DNA from: Hydrogenophaga sp.
Lineage (GTDB): Bacteria; Pseudomonadota; Gammaproteobacteria; Burkholderiales; Burkholderiaceae_C
Assembly (NCBI GenBank): GCA_021154985.1
Contig: JAJNQE010000152.1
Location: 7,023-71,022 of the forward strand
Reading direction: 5' to 3'
Length of the DNA: 64,000 bases
Part shown: piece after piece, positions 1 through 7,954 of the stretch
How positions within the stretch are numbered: position 1 is the stretch's first letter
Layout of the letters: the number at the start of each line of letters is the position of its first letter
Notes under the pieces: generated by a model
Seen by the model: only the letters and a program-made list of their open reading frames with translations
The model's database searches: none
What the model was told of the DNA's origin: nothing
Program-made: the position numbers and the translations under genes

Positions 1-1128
1 CTGGCCTCGGTAGCTCGCCGCCGCCGCATCGAACTGCGCCTGCGAACCCTGAACACCGGCCTCGCGCCGCCCACCGTCAAACAAGGGCATGGACAGCAGT
101 GCCCCCACACCCCAGGCACGCACCGACCATTTGAAGAGGTCGCCGAGCTCGGGCGATGCGTAGCCCGCCGCGCCGGTGAGCGACACGCTGGGGAACCACG
201 CGGCCTGGGCCACGCCCACGCGCGCCTGCGCCGCCAGCAGCGAAGCTTGGGCGGCAGCCACGTCGGGTCGGCGCGCCAGCACAGTGGCCGGAACGCCGGC
301 GGGAATCATCGGCAAGGTGCGCACAGACATGTCGGGCGTGAGCGAAAAGCCGGACACCGGCTCACCCAGCAACACGGCCAGCGCGTGCTCCAGTTCGGCG
401 CGCGCGCGGTCCAGCGCGAACACCTCGGCCTCGGTGGCGGCGAGTTCGGTCTCGATGCGGATCACATCGAGCTCGGCCACATCACCGGCCTCGAACCGGC
501 GCTGCGTGAGGCGCAGCGTGTCGGCATACGCGGTGGCGGTGTCCTGGATCAGTGCGCGCTCGGTGTCGGTGGCACGCAGCGCCAGGTAGGTCTGCGCCAC
601 CTCGGCCTGCACCAGCAGGCGTGTGCTCTGCAGCAGCGCCTCGCGCGACTGCGCGTCCAGCGCAGCGGCGTCCAGGGCGCGTGACAAGCGCCCAAACAAG
701 TCGGGCTCGTACGACAGGCTCAGGCCGGTCTGCAACAGCGTGGCCGGGGTCGACCCATTGGCGGTGTTGGCACCAGCCCCCCGGTCGGCCGATGCACCCA
801 CGCCGATCTGTGGCGCGCGATCGGCTTGCGCGCCGCGCACCAGAGCGCGGGCCTGCGCGAGCCGCGCGGCGGCTTCCTGAATGCCGGTGTTGCCCGCAAT
901 CGCGCGCTCGACCAGTGCGTCCAGCACCGGGTCGTTGAAGGCCTTCCACCAGGTGCCTCGGCTTTGCGCCTCGGCGGGCTGGGCGATGGTCCATTGTTCG
1001 GTCTGGCGGGCTTGTTCCTTGAACTGGGGCGGCGCCTCGACCGACGGCGGCAAGCTGGGCAACGCGGTGGCGCAGCCCGCCAGCACCAGGGCGGCTGCCA
1101 GAGGCAGCAGGCGATGGAGTTTTTTCAT
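1..1128 (-). CDS. RND efflux outer membrane factor lipoprotein (NodT/OprM family), 3' end outside window
   Basis: This is the outer membrane channel of a tripartite drug/solvent efflux pump. The ATG is at 1128-1126, 10 bases after the stop of the pump gene, and the frame stays open to the window edge (376 codons seen, about 80% of the usual ~470). The N-terminus is a lipoprotein signal with the lipobox LAGC (Cys19). It is followed by the family's typical proline-rich start and the WWKAFNDP segment, then the first of two TolC-type repeats (helical stretches rich in Ala, Gln and Arg, with LALRATDTERAL and RRFEAGDVAELDV). Its place as third gene after adaptor and pump matches mexEF-oprN-like operons. 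The C-terminal part lies beyond base 1. The family call is firm; substrate specificity cannot be read. Confidence 0.93.
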   Translation of the reverse strand, partial: MKKLHRLLPLAAALVLAGCATALPSLPPSVEAPPQFKEQARQTEQWTIAQPAEAQSRGTWWKAFNDPVLDALVERAIAGNTGIQEAAARLAQARALVRGAQADRAPQIGVGASADRGAGANTANGSTPATLLQTGLSLSYEPDLFGRLSRALDAAALDAQSREALLQSTRLLVQAEVAQTYLALRATDTERALIQDTATAYADTLRLTQRRFEAGDVAELDVIRIETELAATEAEVFALDRARAELEHALAVLLGEPVSGFSLTPDMSVRTLPMIPAGVPATVLARRPDVAAAQASLLAAQARVGVAQAAWFPSVSLTGAAGYASPELGDLFKWSVRAWGVGALLSMPLFDGGRREAGVQGSQAQFDAAAASYRGQ

Positions 1129-1138
1129 GGGGCTTCCT

Positions 1139-4100
1139 TCAATGGGTCAACGGAGCGGCAGGCACGGGGCGGGCATTGCCGCCGCCGCTGGCAAAGCCTT
1201 CAAAGTGAGGCGTCTCGCCGTGCTGGCGCAGCGGTCGGTTGCCCGCGAGCTGGCGCAGCAACACATAAAACACCGGCGTGAGGAAGAGGCCGAAGGCGGT
1301 CACGCCGATCATTCCGGCGAACACGGCCACGCCCATGGCCGAGCGCATCTCGGCGCCCGCGCCGGTGGCCAGCACCAGCGGCAGCACGCCCATCACGAAC
1401 GCCAGCGAGGTCATGAGGATGGGGCGCAGGCGCAGGCGGCTGGCTTCAATGGCGGCCTGCACCGGCGATCTGCCAGCGAACTCCAGCTCGCGCGCGAACT
1501 CCACGATCAGGATCGCGTTCTTCGCCGACAGCCCCACCAGCACGATCAGCCCGATCTGCGTGAACACGTTGTTGTCGCCCCCGTCCAGCCACACCCCGGT
1601 CATGGCCGCGAGCAGGCCCATGGGCACGATCAGGATGATGGACAGCGGCAGCGTGAGGCTTTCGTACTGCGCGGCCAGCACCAGGAACACCAGCAGGATG
1701 GCCAGCGGGAACACCCACAGCGCGGAGTTGCCGGCCAGGATCTCCTGGTAGGTGAGTTCGGTCCACTCGAAGCCGATGCCCTGGGGCAGCGTCTCGGCGG
1801 CGATGCGCTCGATCGCGTCCTGCGCCTGGCCCGACGAGAAGCCGGGCGCCAGGCCGCCGTTGATGTCGGCCGAGAGGTAGCCGTTGTAGCGCATGGCGCG
1901 TTCCGGGCCGAAGCTCGAATTCACCTTCATCAGCGCCGACAGCGGCACCATCTCGCCCGTGTTGGAGCGCACCTTGAGCAGGCCCACGTCTTCGGCGCGC
2001 GCGCGGTAGGGCGCATCGGCCTGGGCGCGCACGCTGTAGGTGCGGCCGAACTGGTTGAAGTCGTTCACGTACAGGCTGCCGAGGTAGATCTGCATGGTGT
2101 CGAAGATGTCGGTCACCGGCACGCCGAGCTGGCGCGCCTTGGTGCGGTCGATGTCGGCGTAGAGCTGCGGCACGTTGACCTGCCAGCTGGTGAACAGGCC
2201 GGCGAGCTCGGGCGTCTGGTAGGCCTTGGCCATGAAGGCTTTCACCGCCGCGTCCATCGCCTCAAAGCCGAGCGAGGCCTTGTCTTCCAGTTGCAGCTTG
2301 AAACCGCCCGTGGTGCCCAGGCCGGCCACCGGCGGCGGCGGGAACATCACGATGAAGGCGTCCTGGATCTGGCCGTAGGCCTGGTTCAGTTGGCCCGCCA
2401 CTGCGCCACCGCTCTGGTCGGTGCGCTTGCGCTCGGCGAAGGGCTTGAGCGTGGCGAACACGATGCCGGAGTTCGAGCTGTTGGTGAACCCGTTGATCGA
2501 CAGGCCGGGGAAGGCGATGGCGTCTTCCACGTTCGGGTTCTGCCGGGTGATCTCACCCATGCGCTGGATCACTTCTTCGGTGCGGTCCAGCGTGGCGCCG
2601 TCAGGCAACTGCGCGAAGCCGATCAGGTACTGCTTGTCCTGCGCCGGCACAAAGCCGCTGGGCACCGCCTTGAACAGGCCAAAGGTCACGCCCACCAGCG
2701 CGAGGTAGATCACCATCATCAGCGCCTTGCGCGAGATGACGCGCTGCACGCCACCGCTGTAGGCCTCGGAACCCCGGTGGAAGAAGCGGTTGAAGCCGCG
2801 GAACACACCACCGAAGACACGGTCCATGCCGCGCGTGAGCGCGTCCTTGGGCGCATCGTGGCCGCGCAGCAGCAAGGCAGCGAGTGCGGGCGAGAGCGTG
2901 AGCGAGTTGATCGCCGAGATCACGGTGGAGATCGCGATGGTCACCGCGAACTGCTTGTAGAACTGACCCGTGAGGCCGCTGATGAAGGCCAGCGGCACGA
3001 ACACCGCGACCAGCACGAGCGCGATGGCAATGATGGGGCCCGACACCTCCTTCATGGCGCGGTAGGTGGCGTCGCGCGGACTCAGGCCGGCCTCGATGTT
3101 GCGCTCCACGTTCTCCACCACCACGATGGCGTCGTCCACCACGATGCCGATGGCCAGCACGAGGCCGAACAGCGAGAGCGCGTTGATCGAGAACCCCAGC
3201 AGGTGCAGCACCGCAAACGTACCCACCACCGACACCGGCACCGCCAGCAGCGGAATGATGGACGCGCGCCAGGTTTGCAGAAACAGGATCACCACCAGCA
3301 CCACCAGCGCAATGGCTTCGAGCAAGGTCATGACCACCGAGTCGATGGAGGCGCGCACGAACTGCGTGGGGTCGTAGGCGATGCGGTACTCCACGCCCTC
3401 GGGCATGTTCTTCTGCAGCTCGGCCATGGTGGCGCGCACCTGGGCAGATATCTCCAGCGCGTTGGAGCCCGGCGCCTGGAACACGCCCATGCCGACGGCG
3501 GGCTTGTTGTTGAGCAGCGAGCGCAGCGAGTAGTCGGCCGCGCCCATTTCCAGCCGCGCGATGTCGCGCAGGCGGGTCACCGCGCCGTCGGCACCGGTCT
3601 TCACGATGATGTCGCCGAACTCCTCTTCGGTCTGCAGGCGGCCCTGGGCGTTGATGGACAACTGCATGTCCACCCCCGGCAGGCCCGGCGAGGCACCCAC
3701 CACACCAGCGGCGGCCTGCACGTTCTGGCCACGGATGGCGGCCACCACGTCGCTCGCCGAGAGGCCACGCTGCGCCACCTTCTGCGGGTCGAGCCAGACG
3801 CGCATGGAGTAGTCGCCGCCGCCGAAGATCTGCACCTGGCCCACGCCTTCGATGCGCGCGAGGCGGTCCTTGACGTTGAGCACCGCGTAGTTGCGCAGGT
3901 AGTTGATGTCGTAGCGGTCGTTGGGCGAAACCAGGTGCACCACCATCGTGATGTCGGGCGAACTCTTGACCGTGGTCACACCCAGGCGGCGCACTTCTTC
4001 GGGCAGGCGCGGCTCGGCCTGCGAGACGCGGTTCTGCACCAGCTGCTGCGCCTTGTCGGGATCGGTACCGAGCTTGAAGGTGACGGTGAGTGTCATCACG

Positions 4101-4363
4101 CCGTCGGTGGTGGCCTGGCTGCCCATGTAGAGCATGCCTTCGACCCCGTTGATCGATTCTTCCAGCGGCGTGGCCACGGTTTCAGCGATCACTTTGGGGT
4201 TGGCGCCCGGGTACTGGGCGCGCACCACCACCGAGGGCGGGGCGACTTCGGGGTATTCGGAGATCGGCAGGCCGCGCAGCGCGACCAGACCGGCGATCAG
4301 GATCAGCAGCGAGAGCACGCCCGCGAAGATCGGCCGGTCGATGAAAAATTTCGAGAGGTTCAT
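1139..4363 (-). CDS. RND efflux pump inner membrane permease, HAE1/MexF-OqxB type
   Basis: This is a proton-driven inner membrane transporter of 1074 residues, the normal size for AcrB/MexF. The N-terminus MNLSKFFIDRPIFAGVLS and the block PISEYPEVAPPSVVVRAQYP closely follow MexF/OqxB proteins as I know them. The proton-relay residues are visible: the Asp pair in GIVVDDAIVVVEN of TM4 and the Lys in GLSAKNAILIVEFA of TM10. The porter-domain motif QNVQAAAG and two 6-TM halves with large periplasmic loops are present, with no truncation. It lies 23 bases after the adaptor gene and 10 bases before the outer membrane factor gene, so the three are one operon. MexF-type pumps export chloramphenicol, quinolones and related compounds; the actual substrates here are unknown. 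Confidence 0.96.
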   Translation of the reverse strand: MNLSKFFIDRPIFAGVLSLLILIAGLVALRGLPISEYPEVAPPSVVVRAQYPGANPKVIAETVATPLEESINGVEGMLYMGSQATTDGVMTLTVTFKLGTDPDKAQQLVQNRVSQAEPRLPEEVRRLGVTTVKSSPDITMVVHLVSPNDRYDINYLRNYAVLNVKDRLARIEGVGQVQIFGGGDYSMRVWLDPQKVAQRGLSASDVVAAIRGQNVQAAAGVVGASPGLPGVDMQLSINAQGRLQTEEEFGDIIVKTGADGAVTRLRDIARLEMGAADYSLRSLLNNKPAVGMGVFQAPGSNALEISAQVRATMAELQKNMPEGVEYRIAYDPTQFVRASIDSVVMTLLEAIALVVLVVILFLQTWRASIIPLLAVPVSVVGTFAVLHLLGFSINALSLFGLVLAIGIVVDDAIVVVENVERNIEAGLSPRDATYRAMKEVSGPIIAIALVLVAVFVPLAFISGLTGQFYKQFAVTIAISTVISAINSLTLSPALAALLLRGHDAPKDALTRGMDRVFGGVFRGFNRFFHRGSEAYSGGVQRVISRKALMMVIYLALVGVTFGLFKAVPSGFVPAQDKQYLIGFAQLPDGATLDRTEEVIQRMGEITRQNPNVEDAIAFPGLSINGFTNSSNSGIVFATLKPFAERKRTDQSGGAVAGQLNQAYGQIQDAFIVMFPPPPVAGLGTTGGFKLQLEDKASLGFEAMDAAVKAFMAKAYQTPELAGLFTSWQVNVPQLYADIDRTKARQLGVPVTDIFDTMQIYLGSLYVNDFNQFGRTYSVRAQADAPYRARAEDVGLLKVRSNTGEMVPLSALMKVNSSFGPERAMRYNGYLSADINGGLAPGFSSGQAQDAIERIAAETLPQGIGFEWTELTYQEILAGNSALWVFPLAILLVFLVLAAQYESLTLPLSIILIVPMGLLAAMTGVWLDGGDNNVFTQIGLIVLVGLSAKNAILIVEFARELEFAGRSPVQAAIEASRLRLRPILMTSLAFVMGVLPLVLATGAGAEMRSAMGVAVFAGMIGVTAFGLFLTPVFYVLLRQLAGNRPLRQHGETPHFEGFASGGGNARPVPAAPLTH

Positions 4364-4386
4364 GGTGTTCTTTTCACGGCCCTGGC

Positions 4387-5565
4387 TCAGGACTTGGTCA
4401 TGGGCACAGGCTGGGGTTGCACCACGTCACCGGGACGCACCCGCTGCAGGCCATTGACGACGATGTTTTCACCGGGTTTGAGGCCGCTGAGCACCGTGCG
4501 CAAGCCGTCCACCGATCCACCCAGCGTGACCTCGCGGTATTCGGTCTTGTTGCCCTCGCCCACCACCAGCACGTACTTCTTGTTCTGGTCGGTGCCCACA
4601 GCGCGCTCGCTCACCAGCAGGGTGCGCGCGGTCTGCGGCTGGCCCATGCGGATACGCGCGAACTGGCCGGGTATCAGGCTGCCGTCCTGGTTGTCAAACA
4701 CGGCGCGCACCCGCACCGTGCCGCTGGCCGGATCGACCCGGTTGTCGATCAGCTGCAACTGGCCGGCGTGGGGCGTGTCGCTGGTGGTCGAGGTGCCCAT
4801 CTGCACCGGAATGCGCTCCACCGCCGGGCGGGCACCGCCGGCCACACCCTTGAGCGCTCTGGTCACGGTGGCCTCGTCGGCGTCGAAGCTGGCATAGATC
4901 GGGCTGACCGACACCAGCGTGGTGAGCACCGGCGCGCCGGGGCCGGCGTCGATGAGGTTGCCCACCGTCACCTCCAGCTTGCCGATGCGTCCGGCCACCG
5001 GTGCGCGCACCTGCGTGTAGCCCAGGCTCAGGCGTGCGGTCTGCAGCTGCGCTTGCGCGGCCTTGAGGTTGGCCTCGGCCTCGCGCAGCGCGCTCTCTCG
5101 GTCGTCCAGCTCGCGCCGGGCAATCGCCTTGTCTTCCCACAGTCGGGCGGCGCGCGTCAGCTCGTTGCTGGCGTGCGTCAGGCGCGCTTGTGCGGCCACG
5201 GTTTGTGCGTCGGCGCGCGCCACCTGGGCTTCAAAGGGCGCGGGGTCGATGGAGATCAGCAGTTCGCCCTTTTTCACCAGCGCGCCTTCGCGGAAATGCG
5301 TGGCCTGCACCGCCCCGGCGACCCGCGAACGGATGTCCACCCGCTCCACCGCTTCCAGCCGGCCGGAAAACTCTTCCCAGGCGGCGACGTCGCTCTCGGT
5401 GACCGTGGCCACCGACACCGGCGCAGGCGGTGGCGCACCGGCGGGCGTGCTGGCCCGGGCGTTGCCGGCTTCCTGCAGGAGGGCGATCCCCGCGAAGGTG
5501 ACGACGGCCAGGGCGGCGGCGGCAGGCCACCAGAAGCGGCGCTTGAAGTTGGGCGAGTGGGACAT
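4387..5565 (-). CDS. RND efflux periplasmic adaptor (membrane fusion protein, MexE/AcrA type)
   Basis: This 392-residue protein links the inner membrane pump to the outer membrane channel. It has one N-terminal membrane segment (WWPAAAALAVVTFAGIALL, about residues 12-30), then a lipoyl/barrel-sandwich half (RVDIRSRVAGAVQATHFREGALVKKGELL), a coiled-coil hairpin rich in Ala, Arg and Gln (about 100-170), the returning lipoyl half (TQVRAPVAGRIGKLEVTVGNLI), and beta-barrel and membrane-proximal domains ending in LKPGENIVVNGLQRVRPGDVV. There is no Cys at the signal cleavage site, so it is probably a signal anchor and not a lipoprotein. It is the first pump gene and follows the hydrolase-like gene by about 90 bases on the same strand. 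Confidence 0.95.
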   Translation of the reverse strand: MSHSPNFKRRFWWPAAAALAVVTFAGIALLQEAGNARASTPAGAPPPAPVSVATVTESDVAAWEEFSGRLEAVERVDIRSRVAGAVQATHFREGALVKKGELLISIDPAPFEAQVARADAQTVAAQARLTHASNELTRAARLWEDKAIARRELDDRESALREAEANLKAAQAQLQTARLSLGYTQVRAPVAGRIGKLEVTVGNLIDAGPGAPVLTTLVSVSPIYASFDADEATVTRALKGVAGGARPAVERIPVQMGTSTTSDTPHAGQLQLIDNRVDPASGTVRVRAVFDNQDGSLIPGQFARIRMGQPQTARTLLVSERAVGTDQNKKYVLVVGEGNKTEYREVTLGGSVDGLRTVLSGLKPGENIVVNGLQRVRPGDVVQPQPVPMTKS

Positions 5566-5655
5566 GGTTTTTCCTTTTTGAGGGCGAACGAAGCCTTCCC
5601 CGGTGGGTGACCGGGGTGGGCATTTCAGGGGTGGAGAGAAAAGGGGCGCGGGCCG

Positions 5656-6510
5656 TCAGGACGGCGGCGGGGCCGTGGCGCCCAGGAAGAAGGCGTGCAA
5701 GTGTTCGCGCACCTCGCCGGCGCACGGACACTCTTCGGCGGGCTGCTCGCTCAGCGAGTCGGGCCAGCCTGTGGACGAGGGCAACACGCCGCTGTGCACG
5801 TCAATGCCCGCCCCGCGCAGGCGTTCGGCGTACGCCAGCGCCTCGTCGCGCATGGGGTCGTCACCGCCGGTGAGGATCAGCGCCGGCGGCAGGCCGGTGA
5901 GGCGCTGGGCTCGCGCCGGCACGGCGTACGGGTGTTCGGCATCCATGGGGCCGCGCAGGTACTGCTGCCAGCCGGCCATCCACTTGCACGCGGTGGCCGT
6001 GCCCATGGTCTCGCGCAGCGAGGCGGTGGCGTTGCACGGGTCCAGCATGGGGGCCACCAGGATCTGGCCGGCCAGCGGCGGGTGGGCGCGGTCGCGCACC
6101 ATGAAGGCCACGGCGGCCGCGATGTTGCCCCCGGCTTCCTCGCCCGCCACAAACAGCGGCGCGCCGGCCCCGGCCAGGCGGGCGCGTTGCCTGTGCAGCC
6201 ATTCCAGCGCCGCGTAGCCCGCCTCCACCGCATCCGGGAACCGGTGCGCGGGCGCCAACGGGTAGGTCAGCGAGGCCACCACCGCACCCGAGCTGGCCAG
6301 CAACTCGGCCAGGCAGGCGCCACTGTCCGGGTCGCCCGACACAAAGGCGCCGCCATGGAAGTGCAGCACCAGCGGAGCCGCGCCGCCGTGCGGCTTCTTG
6401 CCCCAGACGCGCAGCTCCAGCGGTGGCGTGCCCGACACCGACACCGTCTGTGCCGGTGCCTGCGGGTCGAAGATGGACGAAGCTGAAACCATGGGCTGGA
6501 CTATAGACAT
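5656..6510 (-). CDS. HSL-family alpha/beta-hydrolase fold protein lacking the catalytic Ser and His
   Basis: The protein has about 284 residues. I prefer the ATG at 6510 to one at 6618 because the longer form would overlap the divergent LysR gene. The oxyanion-hole motif HFHGGAF and the block YPLAPAHRFPDAVEAGYAAL are those of hormone-sensitive-lipase/acetyl-hydrolase proteins, and the Asp of GGDDPMRDE is present. The nucleophile motif, normally GDSAGG, reads GEEAGG: codon 6138-6136 is GAA, so Glu replaces Ser at about residue 125. The catalytic His motif (usually GMxHGF) reads STGWPDS, with no His. It is therefore probably not an ordinary esterase; it may bind a ligand or use other chemistry. 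It is co-directional with and just upstream of the efflux operon and divergent from the LysR gene, so a part in efflux control or in handling the inducer is possible. Confidence 0.85.
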   Translation of the reverse strand: MSIVQPMVSASSIFDPQAPAQTVSVSGTPPLELRVWGKKPHGGAAPLVLHFHGGAFVSGDPDSGACLAELLASSGAVVASLTYPLAPAHRFPDAVEAGYAALEWLHRQRARLAGAGAPLFVAGEEAGGNIAAAVAFMVRDRAHPPLAGQILVAPMLDPCNATASLRETMGTATACKWMAGWQQYLRGPMDAEHPYAVPARAQRLTGLPPALILTGGDDPMRDEALAYAERLRGAGIDVHSGVLPSSTGWPDSLSEQPAEECPCAGEVREHLHAFFLGATAPPPS

Positions 6511-6543
6511 GCGCTTGATGCGGATAAAGCACCGTGCCGCGCC

Positions 6544-6569
6544 TTGTCTGTTTCCATTGGATGAACAAT
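6544..6569. promoter_or_regulatory. Candidate LysR-type operator in the divergent promoter region
   Basis: Between the hydrolase-like gene (start 6510, minus) and the LysR gene (start 6604, plus) lie 93 bases. They contain TTGT at 6544-6547 and ACAA at 6565-6568, a loose dyad, with a nested ATTG-N6-CAAT at 6556-6569. LysR regulators commonly bind an interrupted dyad in such an intergenic space. No footprint can be inferred and the match to T-N11-A is loose. Confidence 0.3.
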
Positions 6570-6603
6570 CCGCCCACAAAACAGCCGAAGGCGGAGCGAG
6601 GAC

Positions 6604-7515
6604 ATGGATCAGATTCAATCAATACGCGTGTTTGCGCGGGTGGTGGAGGCCGGCACCTTCACCAAGGCGGCGGAGTCGCTCGACCTGCCCAAGGGCACGG
6701 TGACCAAACTGGTGCAGCACCTGGAGTCGCGCCTGAAGGTCAAGCTGCTCAACCGCACGACGCGGCGCGTGACCATCACGCCCGATGGCGCGGCCTATTA
6801 CGAGCGCACGGTGCGGGTGCTCAACGATCTGGACGACATCGAGGCCAGCATGACCAATGCGCAGGCCAAGCCCAGCGGGCGCCTGCGTGTGGACGTGGGC
6901 ACCTCGGTGGCGCGCGAGCTCATCATTCCTGCGCTGACCGACTTCTACTGCCGCTTCCCCGACATCCAGCTCGACCTGGGCGTGACCGACCGCTCGGTTG
7001 ACCTGCTGGCCGACAACGTGGACTGCGTGATCCGGGGCGGCGAGCTGCTGGACCAGTCGCTGGTGGCGCGGCGCGTGGCCAACGTGCCGTTGGTCGCAGT
7101 GGCCTCGCCCTCCTACCTCAAAGCCCATGGCACCCCCACGCACCCTGAGCAACTGGAGAACGAACACACCCTGGTGAACCACTTCTCCACCCGCACCGGC
7201 CGCCACTACCCGAACGAGTTCGAGAAAGACGGCCAGTTGCTGGAGATCTCGGGCCGCTACAAGCTCGCACTGAACGAGAGCAATGCCGTGACCACCGCCG
7301 TGCTGGCCGGCCTGGGCATTGCACAGGTGGCCTCGTTCACGGCCGAACCCCTGATCCAGCGCGGCGAGCTGGTGCCGGTGCTACGCGACTGGGCAGGTCC
7401 GATCATTCCGCTGTACGTGGTCTACCCACCCAACCGCCACCTGAGCGCCAAGGTGCGGGCTTTTGTGGAGTGGGTTGCCGAGCTGTTTGCGCAGCACCCG
7501 CAGCTGGGGCGCTGA
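6604..7515 (+). CDS. LysR-family transcriptional regulator
   Basis: This 303-residue protein has full family length. Residues 1-60 form the winged helix-turn-helix (MDQIQSIRVFARVVEAGTFT, then AAESLDLPKGTVTKLVQHLE). Residues about 90-300 form the periplasmic-binding-protein-like effector domain, with the usual VARRVANVPLVAVASPSYL segment and AVLAGLGIAQVASF near the end. A purine-rich ribosome site (GGAGCGAGG) ends 4 bases before the ATG. It is divergent from the hydrolase-like/efflux operon, the arrangement of many LysR regulators of RND pumps (MexT with mexEF-oprN is the known case), so it most likely controls that operon. The effector is unknown. Confidence 0.93.
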   Translation: MDQIQSIRVFARVVEAGTFTKAAESLDLPKGTVTKLVQHLESRLKVKLLNRTTRRVTITPDGAAYYERTVRVLNDLDDIEASMTNAQAKPSGRLRVDVGTSVARELIIPALTDFYCRFPDIQLDLGVTDRSVDLLADNVDCVIRGGELLDQSLVARRVANVPLVAVASPSYLKAHGTPTHPEQLENEHTLVNHFSTRTGRHYPNEFEKDGQLLEISGRYKLALNESNAVTTAVLAGLGIAQVASFTAEPLIQRGELVPVLRDWAGPIIPLYVVYPPNRHLSAKVRAFVEWVAELFAQHPQLGR

Positions 7516-7954
7516 ACGCCGGGCCGCCCAGGCCGGGCGGTGGCGATCCCATAAGATGTAGCCCCTTCACTGAAGCCCGGTCGGACGCAAGTTCCGACGG
7601 CCTTCAGCCCTGGACAACCCACCTGTAAGCCGTTGATGCACAAGGAATCCGCCCCCGAGGCGCAGGTGCCCGCCAACCTGTCTTCGCACACCCCCATGAT
7701 GCAGCAGTACCCAGGGGTGACTTTCTATCCACCGAAAATGCAAGGCAGCATACCGCCAACAGAGTGCTCAGTCCCCAGCTGGTCCCCACTCAAATAGTGG
7801 CAATTGATGGCAAATTGGCTTATCGACAAGACACTTGCAAGGGAGCCTCGTGGCAAACATGTTTGCAAGGCGGTGCATGCTCAATGGAAGGCTCAATTCA
7901 ATTGCGCACCGCGGCACTCCACATCGGACATCCATATTGCCAAGCCGCTCGGCC
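7516..7954. other. Gene-poor stretch holding a hairpin, the mutS 5' remnant and unidentified debris
   Basis: The 439 bases between the LysR stop and the 3' end of the 7TMR kinase contain no complete gene. Bases 7570-7607 form an imperfect hairpin (CTGAAG and GTCGGA pairing with TCCGAC and CTTCAG) without a T tract. Bases 7636-7710 encode the start of MutS. After 7710 the sequence changes character. The stretch 7711-7870 has short inverted repeats (CTTGCAA near 7835, TTGCAAG near 7862) and resembles insertion-element end debris, but I cannot name an element. The remaining bases show no coding signal that I trust. Confidence 0.5.
7636..7710 (+). pseudogene. mutS: Truncated 5' end of mutS (DNA mismatch repair protein)
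   Basis: The ATG at 7636 opens a frame whose residues 16-25 read SSHTPMMQQY. This is the nearly invariant N-terminal MutS block, normally followed by L(R/G)LKAEHP and the YRMGDFYE mismatch-binding Phe motif. Here, after the Tyr codon (7708-7710), the frame reads PGVTFYPPKM and stops at 7795-7797, so only about 25 of ~860 codons remain and no MutS domain is complete. MutS initiates mismatch repair, and this copy is non-functional. The abrupt loss of similarity inside the gene marks a deletion or insertion junction. An intact mutS may exist elsewhere in the genome. Confidence 0.8.

Noticed and set aside
881..4897. A 1,338-codon open frame antisense to the RND pump genes
   Set aside because: The pump and adaptor on the minus strand are unmistakable, and the antisense product is low-complexity His/Arg/Gln-rich.
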